Shown here in pieces: positions 21,064 through 30,261 of a stretch of 64,000 nt of DNA. Below the pieces are notes generated by a model. It searched no databases. It was not told the DNA's origin and saw only the letters and a program-made list of their open reading frames with translations. Both the position numbers and the translations under genes were made by a program. How positions within the stretch are numbered: the stretch's first letter is position 1; the number at the start of each line of letters is the position of its first letter. Origin of the DNA: Rheinheimera mangrovi (GTDB taxonomy: Bacteria; Pseudomonadota; Gammaproteobacteria; Enterobacterales; Alteromonadaceae); the NCBI RefSeq assembly GCF_003990335.1, contig NZ_CP034683.1, forward strand, positions 3,455,501 to 3,519,500. Reading direction: 5' to 3'.

Positions 21064-22008
21064 GTGCCCGACATGAAGATTTTCGCTGGTAACGCCATAC
21101 CAGAACTCGCCAAGAAGATAGCCAGCCGTTTATATATCAAGCTGGGCGATGCCGAAGTCGGCCGTTTTAGTGACGGTGAAGTCTGTGTACAAATCAATGA
21201 AAACGTCAGGGGATCTGACGTTTTTATTATCCAGTCTACTTGCGCCCCAACCAATGACAACCTGATGGAACTCATTGTGATGGTAGACGCCTTACGCCGC
21301 GCCTCTGCCGGTCGTATTACCGCTGTTATCCCTTACTTTGGCTATGCCCGTCAGGACAGACGCGTACGCTCTGCCCGTGTGCCAATCACTGCCAAAGTAG
21401 TAGCTGACTTTTTATCAAGCGTTGGTGTAGACCGTGTATTAACGGTTGACCTACACGCTGAGCAAATTCAGGGGTTCTTCGACGTACCAGTGGATAACGT
21501 TTTTGGTAGCCCGGTATTGCTGGAAGATATGCGCAAACGTGAATTCGTAGCACCAGTAGTGGTATCTCCGGATATCGGTGGTGTAGTGCGTGCCCGCGCT
21601 ATCGCCAAACTGTTAAACGATGCTGACTTAGCCATTATCGATAAACGTCGTCCTAAGGCCAACGTGTCTCAGGTGATGCATATCATTGGTGATGTGAAAG
21701 ATCGTGATTGTATTATTGTCGATGACATGATTGATACAGGCGGTACTTTATGCAAAGCCGCTGAAGCCTTAAAAGAACAAGGCGCAAAACGTGTATTTGC
21801 TTACGCCACTCACCCGATTTTCTCCGGTACTGCCGCTGAGAACATCAGAAACTCAGTGATTGACGAGCTGATCATTACTGACACTATTCCGCTGAGTGCA
21901 GAAATGCGCGCAGTCAGCAAAGTAAAACAGCTGACTTTAAGCGATATGCTGGCCGAATGTATCCGTCGTATCAGCAACGAAGAGTCTATCTCTTCAATGT
22001 TTGACTAA
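21064..22008 (+). CDS. prs: Ribose-phosphate pyrophosphokinase
   Basis: Prs makes phosphoribosyl pyrophosphate from ribose-5-phosphate and ATP for nucleotide, His and Trp synthesis. The start is GTG at 21064 ([11 protein letters not shown]), with GAGGA seven bases upstream. This gives 314 residues, the usual length; a longer in-frame extension back to ispE lacks homology. Conserved features include [33 protein letters not shown] and the PRPP-loop DDMIDTGGT. Its original terminator has been split by an IS element. Confidence 0.97.
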   Translation: MPDMKIFAGNAIPELAKKIASRLYIKLGDAEVGRFSDGEVCVQINENVRGSDVFIIQSTCAPTNDNLMELIVMVDALRRASAGRITAVIPYFGYARQDRRVRSARVPITAKVVADFLSSVGVDRVLTVDLHAEQIQGFFDVPVDNVFGSPVLLEDMRKREFVAPVVVSPDIGGVVRARAIAKLLNDADLAIIDKRRPKANVSQVMHIIGDVKDRDCIIVDDMIDTGGTLCKAAEALKEQGAKRVFAYATHPIFSGTAAENIRNSVIDELIITDTIPLSAEMRAVSKVKQLTLSDMLAECIRRISNEESISSMFD

Positions 22009-22024
22009 TTTCAGACTGAAGATT

Positions 22025-22044
22025 TAAAAAAGGCGCCGTTTGGT
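22025..22044 (+). terminator. Left half of the prs terminator, split by an IS
   Basis: The segment AAAAAAGGCGCC followed by GTTTGGT, once joined to GCCTTTTCTTTTT now at 23492-23504, would form a ten-pair stem with a GTTT loop and U-tract. The IS at 22045-23480 separates the arms. Confidence 0.85.
22034..22044. repeat. Target site duplication, IS copy 1 (left)
   Basis: CGCCGTTTGGT occurs directly outside both ends of the element, here and at 23481-23491. The 11-bp duplication spans the apex of the former prs terminator hairpin. Confidence 0.95.
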
Positions 22045-22103
22045 TAATGCCGATCAGTTAAGCAAATATCAGATCGGTTGACCGATCCAGTGGTTAATGT
22101 ATA

Positions 22104-22138
22104 AAGGCCTGCAACAGAGATGTTGCAGGCCTTTTTCT
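22104..22138 (+). promoter_or_regulatory. Hairpin before the IS transposase start (copy 1)
   Basis: GGCCTGCAAC pairs fully with GTTGCAGGCC and is followed by TTTTTCT immediately before the ATG. In a transcript entering from prs it would act as a terminator and also hide the AGG in front of the start, limiting transposase made from outside promoters. In copy 2 one pair is broken (A opposite C). Confidence 0.7.
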
Positions 22139-23452
22139 ATGCAATTAGTTACCGCTTTAACCCTTGCCAATCGCTATTTCCCAACAAACCTGAATACAGG
22201 TGCGTTACACCAGCTTTTACCCGAAGAATTTATCAGCCAGTGCCTTGAAGAGGCTGGTATCGCGACCGTGCGTCGTCGTCGATTGCCCTTAGAATCCTTG
22301 GTGTTGGTTGTACTTGGTATGGCGCTTTATCGTGGTAAAGATGTCTGGAGCATTGCAGATAAAATGCAAATTATGCTACCCGGTCGACGTGAATTGGTGG
22401 CCCCCAGCGCTGTTGTTCAGGGGAGGCAGCGGTTGGGTTTTGAAGCGATGCGGCAGGTGTTTCATCACACCCAAAGGCTGTGGCACAAGGAAGCCGAACA
22501 CCCACGCTGGTGCGGTCTGCAGTTACTGGGGGTGGACGGAGTTGTCTGGCGTACACCAGATACAAAGGAAAATACAGAAGCCTTTACGAAGCCAAAAACC
22601 ACAGCTGGCGAATCGGCCTGGCCCATGGTCAGAATGGTGTGTCAGATGGAACTGACCAGTCATTTGCTAGTGAATGCAGCCATGGATGGGTACAGCACCA
22701 ATGAAATGGTGCTGGCAGAGCAACTGGTTGAAAATACGCCGGACAACAGCCTGACGTTATTTGACCGTGGGTTTTATTCGTTAGGGCTGCTGCACGCATG
22801 GCAGAGCAAAGGGCAAAGCCGGCACTGGCTTATCCCGCTGAAAAAAGGCACTCAGTATGAAGTGATAGAAAAGCTTGGAAAGCAGGACTACCTGGTACGA
22901 CTGACAACAAGTCCTCAGGCAAGAAAGAAATGGCAGTGCTTGCCGGAGTATATGGAAGCGCGGTTACTGCAGAAAAAAATCAAAGGCAAAGAGTGCTTTA
23001 TCCTGACCTCAATGCTTGATACCAAAGCGTTCATGGGCGATGAAATTGTGGATTTATATAGTCAGCGCTGGGAAATCGAGTTGGGTTATCGGGAGATGAA
23101 GCAGCATCTGCTGGACAGCGAATTTACGCTACGAAGCAAGAAATCAGACATGGTCAAGCAAGAGCTGTGGGGAGTACTGCTGTGCTACAACCTTATCCGT
23201 TACCAGATGGTAAGGATGGCGAAAACCTTGCCAGGTATTTACCCTAATGAGCTGAGTTTTACTTTATGCGCGAATGCCATAGTCAGCTTATTCGAGCATG
23301 GATTTACCTTAATCAGCGCCCACCATATTCCAAAAGAGCTGGATGATTTAACCCGAAAGGCCGAGTTTTTTATCTTGCCGTTCCGGCGTGAAGAGCGCAT
23401 GTATCCAAGGCAAGTGAAACGAAAACCGAGTAAATATGCGTACAAAAAATAA
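22139..23452 (+). CDS. IS4-family DDE transposase (copy 1)
   Basis: The 437-residue transposase has the IS4-family DDE layout: Asp in [10 protein letters not shown], Asp in [10 protein letters not shown], and the C-terminal signature Y-2-R-3-E-6-K in [16 protein letters not shown] start it at the ATG at 22139 ([14 protein letters not shown]). The 14 upstream in-frame codons are simply the hairpin of the leader. The frame is intact and therefore likely functional. The stop codon lies in the right terminal palindrome. Confidence 0.92.
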   Translation: MQLVTALTLANRYFPTNLNTGALHQLLPEEFISQCLEEAGIATVRRRRLPLESLVLVVLGMALYRGKDVWSIADKMQIMLPGRRELVAPSAVVQGRQRLGFEAMRQVFHHTQRLWHKEAEHPRWCGLQLLGVDGVVWRTPDTKENTEAFTKPKTTAGESAWPMVRMVCQMELTSHLLVNAAMDGYSTNEMVLAEQLVENTPDNSLTLFDRGFYSLGLLHAWQSKGQSRHWLIPLKKGTQYEVIEKLGKQDYLVRLTTSPQARKKWQCLPEYMEARLLQKKIKGKECFILTSMLDTKAFMGDEIVDLYSQRWEIELGYREMKQHLLDSEFTLRSKKSDMVKQELWGVLLCYNLIRYQMVRMAKTLPGIYPNELSFTLCANAIVSLFEHGFTLISAHHIPKELDDLTRKAEFFILPFRREERMYPRQVKRKPSKYAYKK

Positions 23453-23480
23453 TGCCAGTCAGCTTAACTGACTGGCATTA

Positions 23481-23491
23481 CGCCGTTTGGT
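23481..23491. repeat. Target site duplication, IS copy 1 (right)
   Basis: This is the second copy of CGCCGTTTGGT. It is followed by GCCTTTTCTTTTT, the right arm and U-tract of the former prs terminator. Confidence 0.95.
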
Positions 23492-23648
23492 GCCTTTTCT
23501 TTTTGTAGCTTTCATTTGCAGCCTTAAAGCTCCAGTGATACCATAGCGCGCTTTTTTGCGTCGGCTGAATTTAGGTTCGCCAAGCAGAAAAGCTTCTTCC
23601 TGGGGTCAGGTCGCGGAACTCAGGGTCTATTAATTTTTGGAGAATACC

Positions 23649-24251
23649 ATGTCAAACGCCATTTACACGTTAAATGCAGAAGTCCGTGCTGATTTAGGGA
23701 AAGGTGCGAGCCGCCGCCTACGTCACGCAGACAAAGTACCAGCTATCATTTACGGTGGTCACAAAGAAGCTCTGTCTATCACTTTAGATCACTCTAAATT
23801 GTTACAAGCTCAGGCTAACGAAGGTTTCTACACTCACATCCTGACTATCAATGTTGGCGGTGAAGAAGTGAAAGCTATCGTTAAAGCTATGCAACGTCAC
23901 CCGTTCAAGCCAAAAGTTATGCACGTTGACTTCCAACGCGTAGAAGCTGGCCACGAGTTACACACTGTAGTTCCAGTACACTTCATCAACGAAGCTGCTG
24001 CTGTGAAAAAAGGTGGCGTAGTTGCTCACCACATCAACGAACTGGCTATCACTGTGTTACCACAGAACCTGCCAGAATTCATTGAAGTGGATTTAGCTGA
24101 TGTTGCTGTTGGTGTAACACTGCACCTGTCAGACCTGAAAGTTCCTGCTGGCGTAACTATCACTGAGTTAGCCAAAGGCGCTGGTCATGACCAAGCCGTT
24201 GTTACTGTGAACAAGCCTGCTGGCAAAGCAGACGAAGACACAGCTGAGTAA
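23649..24251 (+). CDS. rplY: 50S ribosomal protein L25 (CTC/TL5 type)
   Basis: The 200-residue protein binds 5S rRNA. It is the long (CTC/TL5) form, with an N-terminal L25 domain ([27 protein letters not shown]) and a C-terminal beta domain of about 100 residues. I start at the ATG at 23649, six bases after GGAG. The IS upstream separates it from prs, its usual neighbour. Its stop overlaps the pth start (TAATG). Promoter presumably lies in 23505-23635. Confidence 0.95.
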   Translation: MSNAIYTLNAEVRADLGKGASRRLRHADKVPAIIYGGHKEALSITLDHSKLLQAQANEGFYTHILTINVGGEEVKAIVKAMQRHPFKPKVMHVDFQRVEAGHELHTVVPVHFINEAAAVKKGGVVAHHINELAITVLPQNLPEFIEVDLADVAVGVTLHLSDLKVPAGVTITELAKGAGHDQAVVTVNKPAGKADEDTAE

Positions 24252-24841
24252 TGACTGAAGCAATTCAGTTAATTGTGGGCCTGGGTAATCCAGGCCCAGA
24301 ATACAGCCAGACCCGCCACAACGCAGGTCAATGGTTTGTAGAACAACTAGCCCGCCGCTATAACGTATCTCTTCGTCCTGACAGTAAATTTTTTGGCCTG
24401 ACTGGTAAATTTGTTACACAGGGTCAGGAATATAAATTGCTGGTCCCCACTACGTACATGAATTTAAGTGGCAAAGCCGTTGCAGCTATGGCGCAGTTCT
24501 ATAAACTTTTACCCGAAAATATTCTGGTGGCTCACGACGAAATGGCGATAGCGCCCGGAGTAGCGAAATTTAAACTGGGTGGTGGCCATGCTGGTCACAA
24601 CGGTTTAAAAGACATCACCAGTAAACTCGGCAATAATGCCAATTTTTATCGCCTGCGACTGGGCATTGGTCATCCTGGCCACAAAGATCTAGTCACAGGT
24701 TATGTGCTGGGCAAAGCACCGCAATCCGAACAGAAGCTGATTGATGAAGCTCTGGATGAATCGATGCGTTGTTTTGAGCTTTGGTTAAGCGATGGCTTAA
24801 TTAAAGCGCAGCACAGATTACATAGTTTTAGCGCGGCTTAA
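24251..24841 (+). CDS. pth: Peptidyl-tRNA hydrolase
   Basis: Pth (196 residues) releases peptides from prematurely dropped peptidyl-tRNA. The active site is intact: [17 protein letters not shown] with catalytic His and Asn, TYMNLSG, VAHDEM and GHNGLKD. It overlaps rplY by one base (TAATG), so it is translationally coupled, and precedes ychF in the conserved order. Confidence 0.97.
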   Translation: MTEAIQLIVGLGNPGPEYSQTRHNAGQWFVEQLARRYNVSLRPDSKFFGLTGKFVTQGQEYKLLVPTTYMNLSGKAVAAMAQFYKLLPENILVAHDEMAIAPGVAKFKLGGGHAGHNGLKDITSKLGNNANFYRLRLGIGHPGHKDLVTGYVLGKAPQSEQKLIDEALDESMRCFELWLSDGLIKAQHRLHSFSAA

Positions 24842-24910
24842 GCCAAAGTTTAAGCGCGTCCGGTTCGCAAACAGCACGGCTTTGCCGTCTACAGCACAAA
24901 GGAAACACCC

Positions 24911-26002
24911 ATGGGTTTTAAATGTGGCATCGTTGGTTTACCAAACGTAGGTAAATCCACTCTGTTTAACGCACTGACCAAAGCTGGTATTGAAGCGGCT
25001 AACTTCCCGTTTTGTACTATCGAACCAAATACCGGTGTGGTGCCAGTGCCGGATCCACGTCTGAACCAACTGGCTGCTATTGTTAACCCGCAGCGCATTC
25101 TGCCAACGACCATGGAGTTTGTGGATATAGCTGGCCTGGTCAAAGGCGCTTCTAAAGGTGAAGGATTAGGCAACAAATTCCTGGCTAATATCCGTGAAAC
25201 CGACGCCATAGGCCACGTGGTACGTTGCTTTGAAGACGACAACGTAATCCACGTTGCCAATAAAGTAGACCCAGCAGATGACATAGACACCATAAATATG
25301 GAACTGGTACTGGCTGATATGGACAGTGCTGAAAAAGCCATTTTCCGCGTCAGCAAAAAAGCCAAAGCCGGTGATAAAGACGCCAAAGCTGAAATTGAAG
25401 TGCTGGAAAAAGTAAAAGCGCATTTAGAGCAAGGCTTAACCTTACGCCAGCTGGAATTGTCACCAGAAGATAAAGCGCTGGTGTCCTACATGAACTTCCT
25501 GACTATCAAACCTACCATGTACATTGCCAACGTGCTGGAAGATGGTTTTGAAAACAACCCACACTTAGACGTAGTGCGTAAAATTGCCGCCAAAGAAGGC
25601 GCTATCGTAGTACCAGTTTGTGCTGCTATTGAATCAGAAATATCTGAGCTGGAAGACGACGAAAAAGCTGAATTCTTAGAGTCTATGGGCTTAACTGAAC
25701 CAGGTTTAAACCGCGTGATCCGTGGTGGTTATTCACTGCTGAACCTGCACACTTATTTCACTGCTGGTGTTAAAGAAGTACGCGCCTGGACTATCCCGGT
25801 TGGCGCCACAGCCCCACAGGCAGCTGGTGTGATCCACACCGACTTCGAAAAAGGTTTTATCCGTGCTCAGGTGGTGTCATTCGACGACTTTATCGCCTGT
25901 AACGGTGAAGCCGGTGCCAAAGAAGCAGGCAAACTGCGCGTGGAAGGTAAAACCTACGTCTGTAAAGACGGCGACGTGATGCATTTCTTGTTTAACGTTT
26001 AA
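24911..26002 (+). CDS. ychF: Redox-regulated ribosome-associated ATPase YchF
   Basis: YchF/OLA1 (363 residues) is an Obg-related P-loop protein that prefers ATP. It shows the P-loop [15 protein letters not shown]3-like [14 protein letters not shown], a coiled-coil insertion near 150-190 and the C-terminal TGS domain ([19 protein letters not shown]). Length is standard. Last gene of rplY-pth-ychF; its terminator has been split by the second IS copy. Confidence 0.96.
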   Translation: MGFKCGIVGLPNVGKSTLFNALTKAGIEAANFPFCTIEPNTGVVPVPDPRLNQLAAIVNPQRILPTTMEFVDIAGLVKGASKGEGLGNKFLANIRETDAIGHVVRCFEDDNVIHVANKVDPADDIDTINMELVLADMDSAEKAIFRVSKKAKAGDKDAKAEIEVLEKVKAHLEQGLTLRQLELSPEDKALVSYMNFLTIKPTMYIANVLEDGFENNPHLDVVRKIAAKEGAIVVPVCAAIESEISELEDDEKAEFLESMGLTEPGLNRVIRGGYSLLNLHTYFTAGVKEVRAWTIPVGATAPQAAGVIHTDFEKGFIRAQVVSFDDFIACNGEAGAKEAGKLRVEGKTYVCKDGDVMHFLFNV

Positions 26003-26028
26003 CCTTTTAGTTTTTACGTTAGCTTTGA

Positions 26029-26046
26029 AAACCGGACTTTTTAGTC
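26029..26046 (+). terminator. Left half of the ychF terminator, split by an IS
   Basis: AAAACCGGACT followed by TTTTAGTC, formerly joined to CGGTTTTTTG now at 27495-27504. Rejoined, it makes an 11-pair stem with a short T loop and U-tract. The IS sits in the hairpin apex. Confidence 0.85.
26035..26046. repeat. Target site duplication, IS copy 2 (left)
   Basis: GACTTTTTAGTC, 12 bp, is repeated at 27483-27494. It is palindromic apart from its centre: four stem bases, four loop bases, four stem bases. Confidence 0.95.
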
Positions 26047-27482
26047 TAATGCCGATCAGTTAAGCAAATATCAGATCGGTTGACCGATCCAGTGGTTGAT
26101 GTATAAAGGCCTGCAACAGAGATGTCGCAGGCCTTTTTCTATGCAATTAGTTACCGCTTTAACCCTTGCCAATCGCTATTTCCCAACAAACCTGAACACA
26201 GGTGCATTACACCAGCTTTTACCCGAAGAATTTATCAGCCAGTGCCTTGAAGAGGCTGGTATCGCGACCGTGCGTCGTCGTCGATTGCCCTTAGAATCCT
26301 TGGTGTTGGTCGTACTTGGTATGGCGCTTTATCGTGGTAAAGATGTCTGGAGCATTGCAGATAAAATGCAAATTATGCTACCCGGTCGACGTGAATTGGT
26401 GGCCCCCAGCGCTGTTGTTCAGGGGAGGCAGCGGTTGGGTTTTGAAGCGATGCGGCAGGTGTTTCATCACACCCAAAGGCTGTGGCACAAGGAAGCCGAA
26501 CACCCACGCTGGTGCGGACTGCAGTTACTGGGGGTGGACGGAGTCGTCTGGCGTGCACCAGATACAAAGGAAAATACAGACGCCTTTACGAAGCCAAAAA
26601 CAACAGCAGGCGAATCAGCCTGGCCCATGGTCAGAATGGTGTGTCAGATGGAACTGACCAGTCATTTGCTGGTGAACGCTGCCATGGATGGGTACAGCAC
26701 CAATGAAATGGTGCTGGCAGAGCAACTGGTTGAAAATACGCCGGACAACAGCCTGACGCTATTTGACCGTGGGTTTTATTCGTTAGGCCTGCTGCACGCA
26801 TGGCAGAGTAAAGGAGAAAACCGGCACTGGCTTATCCCGCTGAAAAAAGGCACTCAGTATGAAGTGATAGAAAAGCTTGGAAAGCAGGACTACCTGGTAC
26901 GACTGACAACAAGTCCTCAGGCAAGAAAGAAATGGCAGTGCTTGCCGGAGTATATGGAAGCGCGGTTACTGCAGAAAAAAATCAAAGGCAAAGAGTGCTT
27001 TATCCTGACCTCAATGCTTGATACCAAAGCGTTCATGGGCGATGAAATTGTGGATTTATATAGTCAGCGCTGGGAAATCGAGTTGGGTTATCGGGAGATG
27101 AAGCAGCATCTGCTGGACAGCGAATTTACGCTACGAAGCAAGAAATCAGACATGGTCAAGCAAGAGCTGTGGGGAGTACTGCTGTGCTACAACCTTATCC
27201 GTAACCAGATGGTAAGGATGGCGAAAACCTTGCCAGGTATTTACCCTAATGAGCTGAGTTTTACTTTATGCGCGAATGCCATAGTCAGCTTATTTGAGCA
27301 TGGGTTTACCTTAATCAGCGCCCACCATATTCCAAAAGAGCTGGATGACTTAACTCGAAAAGCCGAATTTTTTATCTTGCCGTTCCGGCGTGAAGAGCGC
27401 ATGTATCCAAGGCAAGTGAAACGAAAACCGAGTAAATATGCGTACAAAAAATAATGCCAGTCAGCTTAACTGACTGGCATTA
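26047..27482 (+). mobile_element. IS4-family insertion sequence, copy 2 (1436 bp)
   Basis: Same ends, length and orientation as the element at 22045-23480, with a different 12-bp target duplication, so this was an independent insertion. It differs from copy 1 by scattered substitutions, some changing residues (for example Thr to Ala after VVWR, and Tyr to Asn in the LIR-QMVRM stretch). The internal leader hairpin carries one mismatch. Confidence 0.95.
26141..27454 (+). CDS. IS4-family DDE transposase (copy 2)
   Basis: 437 residues, an intact frame with the same DDE and YREMK features as copy 1. The start at the ATG at 26141 follows the leader hairpin. The paralog is nearly identical, which indicates recent transposition in this lineage. 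Confidence 0.92.
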   Translation: MQLVTALTLANRYFPTNLNTGALHQLLPEEFISQCLEEAGIATVRRRRLPLESLVLVVLGMALYRGKDVWSIADKMQIMLPGRRELVAPSAVVQGRQRLGFEAMRQVFHHTQRLWHKEAEHPRWCGLQLLGVDGVVWRAPDTKENTDAFTKPKTTAGESAWPMVRMVCQMELTSHLLVNAAMDGYSTNEMVLAEQLVENTPDNSLTLFDRGFYSLGLLHAWQSKGENRHWLIPLKKGTQYEVIEKLGKQDYLVRLTTSPQARKKWQCLPEYMEARLLQKKIKGKECFILTSMLDTKAFMGDEIVDLYSQRWEIELGYREMKQHLLDSEFTLRSKKSDMVKQELWGVLLCYNLIRNQMVRMAKTLPGIYPNELSFTLCANAIVSLFEHGFTLISAHHIPKELDDLTRKAEFFILPFRREERMYPRQVKRKPSKYAYKK

Positions 27483-27494
27483 GACTTTTTAGTC
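27483..27494. repeat. Target site duplication, IS copy 2 (right)
   Basis: The second copy of GACTTTTTAGTC, followed by the remaining arm and T-run of the ychF terminator. Confidence 0.95.
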
Positions 27495-27974
27495 CGGTTT
27501 TTTGTTGGTTGCAACGGAGCCTGCATTTTCAATCTATTTTTTACTCAACACCATCTAATCACGATTTAACCATACGGCTATAGTATTGCATTGTTTCCCC
27601 ATAACCTACACGGCGGGGGTTGAAAACCTTTTACTTTTAGGTGATGCTGCAATACGTAATGAGGCAATTGGAAATGCCTAAAGCAATTACTGAAAAACTT
27701 GAAGATGAATCGAGTGATGGACTATAACCCTACTCAAAAATTAAACGCTGGAGTAAAGCCTAGCGGTGTGCCCCGAGTTTTGAGTTGATACCACGGCGAT
27801 TAATCTACTATCCGGCAGCCTCAAAAGCGAGGATGGGTATAGTTCTAAGCAGACCGTGTTTCGCAAGGATAGCGAAACACGAGCCTACATGGATGTATTC
27901 ACGGCGTGTCTGCGTGGACTATGCCCTTCCCGCAGCGACATAACCCACTACAGCGCACACCACATTTCACCAGA
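27495..27974. other. Intergenic region without a convincing gene
   Basis: The first ten bases are the rest of the ychF terminator. Beyond that I see no supported gene. A 27-codon frame at 27644-27727 lacks a ribosome site and homology. A perfect ten-pair hairpin, CGTGTTTCGC with GCGAAACACG (27855-27864/27872-27881), lies in front of the end of the POT transporter. CTCAAAA and TTTTGAG around 27730-27785 could pair and enclose a smaller CGCT/AGCG stem. It looks like repeat-type structured DNA. Confidence 0.5.
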
Positions 27975-29525
27975 CTAAGCCGCAGCCCTATAGTTATCCA
28001 ACATGGTATAACTTCGGGCATAAAGCGCAAAAACAGCAGCGGCTAATAACGCAAAACCTGCAAAGAAAAACATTAAAAATGCGGTTTGCGACAAGCCGGT
28101 TGAGGCTACATGCGACAACACGGTTTCGCTGCGAATACTGTTATTTGCTAAAAGCACCCATAAGTTACCTACGGTTACCGACAACTGCCAGAAGCTGGTA
28201 ATGGTGCCTTTCATCGCTGCAGGAGCCTGACTGTAGGCAAACTCTAACCCTGTGGCTGATACCAAAACCTCGCCAAAAGTCAGCAGCGCATAAGGCAATA
28301 CCTGCCAGACAATAGACATCACAGTGCCGCCGTCCATGGCCAGTTGCACTGAACCAATTACAATCCAGCTTAGGCCCGCAAAGGCAATACCGGCGCCCAT
28401 GCGGCGCAGTGCAGTAATACGCACGCCACAACGTTCCAACAGCGGATACAGCACTATATGGTTAAAAGGGATCAGCAACATCACCAGTAATGGATTTAAC
28501 GCCTGCATCATGGCAGGTTCAAACCAGTGTGGTTTGCTCATTTCATTGGCTTGTAAAATCCAGGTCGAAGCTTTTTGATCAAACAAAGACCAAAACGGCG
28601 TCACCAAAGCAAACAGAATAAGAATACGCAACACGGAGCGCACACCATCTACGGCTATATCAGGGTGCACACCTCGTGCCCTTTCCAACTGAATAGCTGC
28701 ACCTGCACCACCAAAGCCCATCACCAGCACTAAAGCTAAACAAAAGGCTGCGACAAAACCTAAAGTTGGGGTTTGGCTTAAGCTAAACAGCGCTAACGCA
28801 AAACCTACTAAAGCCAGATAAAAGCCGCCATTGGCTTTGCCTTGCTCTTTCGCCAATAAAGCAGTTTTCACTACTTTTAAAAAGCTGTGTGGATTTTTAG
28901 GTTCTGGTGCAACATGCACATAACGGCTGCGGCCCAACCAGAAAAACAAGGTAGCGAGTGCCATCAGTACACCCGGAATACCAAAAGCCACGGCTGCACC
29001 AAAGTGCTTCAGTGTTAGCGGCATTAATAAGGATGCGAAAAAGGAGCCGAAGTTAATGGTGAAATAGAAGATATCAAAAGCTTTTTGCGCCAGTTTTTTA
29101 TTACTCTGGTCAAACTGATCGCCCATAAAAGCAGAAACTAAGGGTTTAATGCCCCCCGACCCCAGCGCTATCAGAAACAAGCCGGTGTAAAAGCCCTCTT
29201 TGCTGGTTTCGAACAAAGCCAAAAACAAATGACCAATCACATACACAATGCTCAGCCATAAAATAGTGTTGTATTTACCCAGATAACGGTCTGCTAGCCA
29301 GCCGCCTAATAAAGGGAAAAAGTAAACGCCTATCACAAAAGAGTGAAATACGTCTTTGGCTTCGCCTGCTCGCAGGTGCTCAGGCACAGCTAACAGCAAA
29401 GCCGTCATTAAAAATGGCGTTAAAATATTGCGCATACCGTAGAAGCTGAAGCGTTCGCATGCTTCACTGGCAATAATGTAGGGGATTTGTCGTGGCCAAC
29501 GGGCCTGTTTTACATCTGTGGACAT
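27975..29525 (-). CDS. POT/PTR2-family proton-dependent oligopeptide transporter
   Basis: This 516-residue inner-membrane MFS protein imports di/tripeptides with protons. It has the POT signature EACERFSFYGMR in TM1 and GSGGIKPLVSAFMGDQF in the first half, plus more than 12 hydrophobic helices. The start is preceded by AGAGGAAAA. It is monocistronic. Substrate preference cannot be fixed, although peptide import fits with the exported M61 and M16 peptidases nearby. Confidence 0.93.
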   Translation of the reverse strand: MSTDVKQARWPRQIPYIIASEACERFSFYGMRNILTPFLMTALLLAVPEHLRAGEAKDVFHSFVIGVYFFPLLGGWLADRYLGKYNTILWLSIVYVIGHLFLALFETSKEGFYTGLFLIALGSGGIKPLVSAFMGDQFDQSNKKLAQKAFDIFYFTINFGSFFASLLMPLTLKHFGAAVAFGIPGVLMALATLFFWLGRSRYVHVAPEPKNPHSFLKVVKTALLAKEQGKANGGFYLALVGFALALFSLSQTPTLGFVAAFCLALVLVMGFGGAGAAIQLERARGVHPDIAVDGVRSVLRILILFALVTPFWSLFDQKASTWILQANEMSKPHWFEPAMMQALNPLLVMLLIPFNHIVLYPLLERCGVRITALRRMGAGIAFAGLSWIVIGSVQLAMDGGTVMSIVWQVLPYALLTFGEVLVSATGLEFAYSQAPAAMKGTITSFWQLSVTVGNLWVLLANNSIRSETVLSHVASTGLSQTAFLMFFFAGFALLAAAVFALYARSYTMLDNYRAAA

Positions 29526-29716
29526 GAGTTTTCCTCTGGCTTGCTCTCTATAAAAGCAGCTTATTTTTTAGTTTTAAGTACAAACCGATACTACCCCATC
29601 AGTCGTATAATCCCAAACCAGCAGCAGAAAAAGCGAAAAAACTGGTTGTGTTAACACCAACTTGCATAGAAAACCAGCAAACAAACCGAATAGACAAAGA
29701 TGTGATAAAAAAACGG

Positions 29717-29745
29717 TTGACGCAAAAAAGCCTGATGAGCATAAT
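29717..29745 (+). promoter_or_regulatory. Sigma-70-type promoter of the Met-Leu-Gln-Gln tRNA operon
   Basis: TTGACG (29717-29722), a 17-base spacer, and CATAAT (29740-29745) are followed by a GC-rich discriminator (ACGCGCC). The first tRNA begins about 35 bases further on. Confidence 0.75.
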
Positions 29746-29779
29746 ACGCGCCACTTGCTTAGGACAACTAAGACATAGT

Positions 29780-29856
29780 GGCTACATAGCTCAGCTGGTT
29801 AGAGCACAGCACTCATAATGCTGGGGTCGCAGGTTCGATTCCCGCTGTAGCCACCA
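29780..29856 (+). tRNA. tRNA-Met (CAT), elongator type
   Basis: A 77-base cloverleaf with encoded CCA. The acceptor GGCTACA/TGTAGCC has a first pair typical of elongator, not initiator, tRNA. The anticodon is CAT. Confidence 0.95.
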
Positions 29857-29879
29857 CTTAATTTGTTCGTCCAGTGTTA

Positions 29880-29964
29880 GCGGAAGTGGCGAAATTGGTA
29901 GACGCACTGGATTTAGGTTCCAGCGCCGCGAGGCGTAAGAGTTCGAGTCTCTTCTTCCGCACCA
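29880..29964 (+). tRNA. tRNA-Leu (TAG)
   Basis: An 85-base tRNA with a long variable arm and encoded CCA. The acceptor is GCGGAAG/CTTCCGC and the anticodon loop TTTAGGT (TAG). Confidence 0.96.
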
Positions 29965-29991
29965 AGCAAGTAAGAATTCTGCAGTTTCTGC

Positions 29992-30066
29992 AGGGGTATA
30001 GCCAAGCGGTAAGGCAGCGGGTTTTGATCCCGCCATTCTGGGGTTCGAATCCCTGTACCCCTGCCA
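29992..30066 (+). tRNA. tRNA-Gln (TTG), copy 1
   Basis: A 75-base tRNA with acceptor AGGGGTA/TACCCCT, G discriminator and encoded CCA. The anticodon is TTG. Confidence 0.95.
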
Positions 30067-30125
30067 TTTAATTGAAGTGGCAGTGTAATCATCAAATTAC
30101 ACAATTTTAGCTACAACAGTTCTGC

Positions 30126-30200
30126 AGGGGTATAGCCAAGCGGTAAGGCAGCGGGTTTTGATCCCGCCATTCTGGGGTTCGAATCCCTGTACCCCTGCCA
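30126..30200 (+). tRNA. tRNA-Gln (TTG), copy 2
   Basis: Identical in sequence to the copy at 29992-30066, a tandem duplication within the operon. Confidence 0.95.
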
Positions 30201-30207
30201 TAAATTG

Positions 30208-30236
30208 AAACCCAGCCTCGGCTGGGTTTTTTCTTT
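30208..30236 (+). terminator. Intrinsic terminator of the tRNA operon
   Basis: AACCCAGCC and GGCTGGGTT form a nine-pair stem with a TC-centred loop, followed by TTTTTTCTTTT. Confidence 0.92.
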
Positions 30237-30261
30237 TCTGCTATTTCAGTTTTGTTATTGG

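Larger units (their letters stand above)
22045..23480 (+). mobile_element. IS4-family insertion sequence, copy 1 (1436 bp)
   Basis: The element begins TAATGCCGATCAGTTAAGC and ends with the complement of TAATGCCAGTCAGTTAAGC, imperfect inverted repeats matching at 17 of 19 positions. It is flanked by an 11-bp direct duplication. The left end holds a GATCGG-TTGA-CCGATC hairpin (22072-22087). A strong second hairpin just before the transposase start combines GGCCTGCAAC with GTTGCAGGCC and a T-run. The right end (23450-23480) is a perfect 13-bp-arm palindrome overlapping the transposase stop codon. Copy 2 at 26047-27482 has the same length and differs at a few bases. Confidence 0.95.

Noticed and set aside
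22034..27494. Composite transposon carrying rplY-pth-ychF
   Set aside because: Each IS has its own different target duplication and the enclosed genes are in their ancestral order next to prs, so no mobilised unit is indicated.
27644..27727. Possible 27-residue small protein
   Set aside because: No ribosome binding site, no recognisable homology and no promoter; not reported as a gene.
27730..27790. Integron attC-like fold
   Set aside because: CTCAAAA/TTTTGAG arms are present but the R' and R'' core sites (GTTRRRY/RYYYAAC) and an integrase are not.
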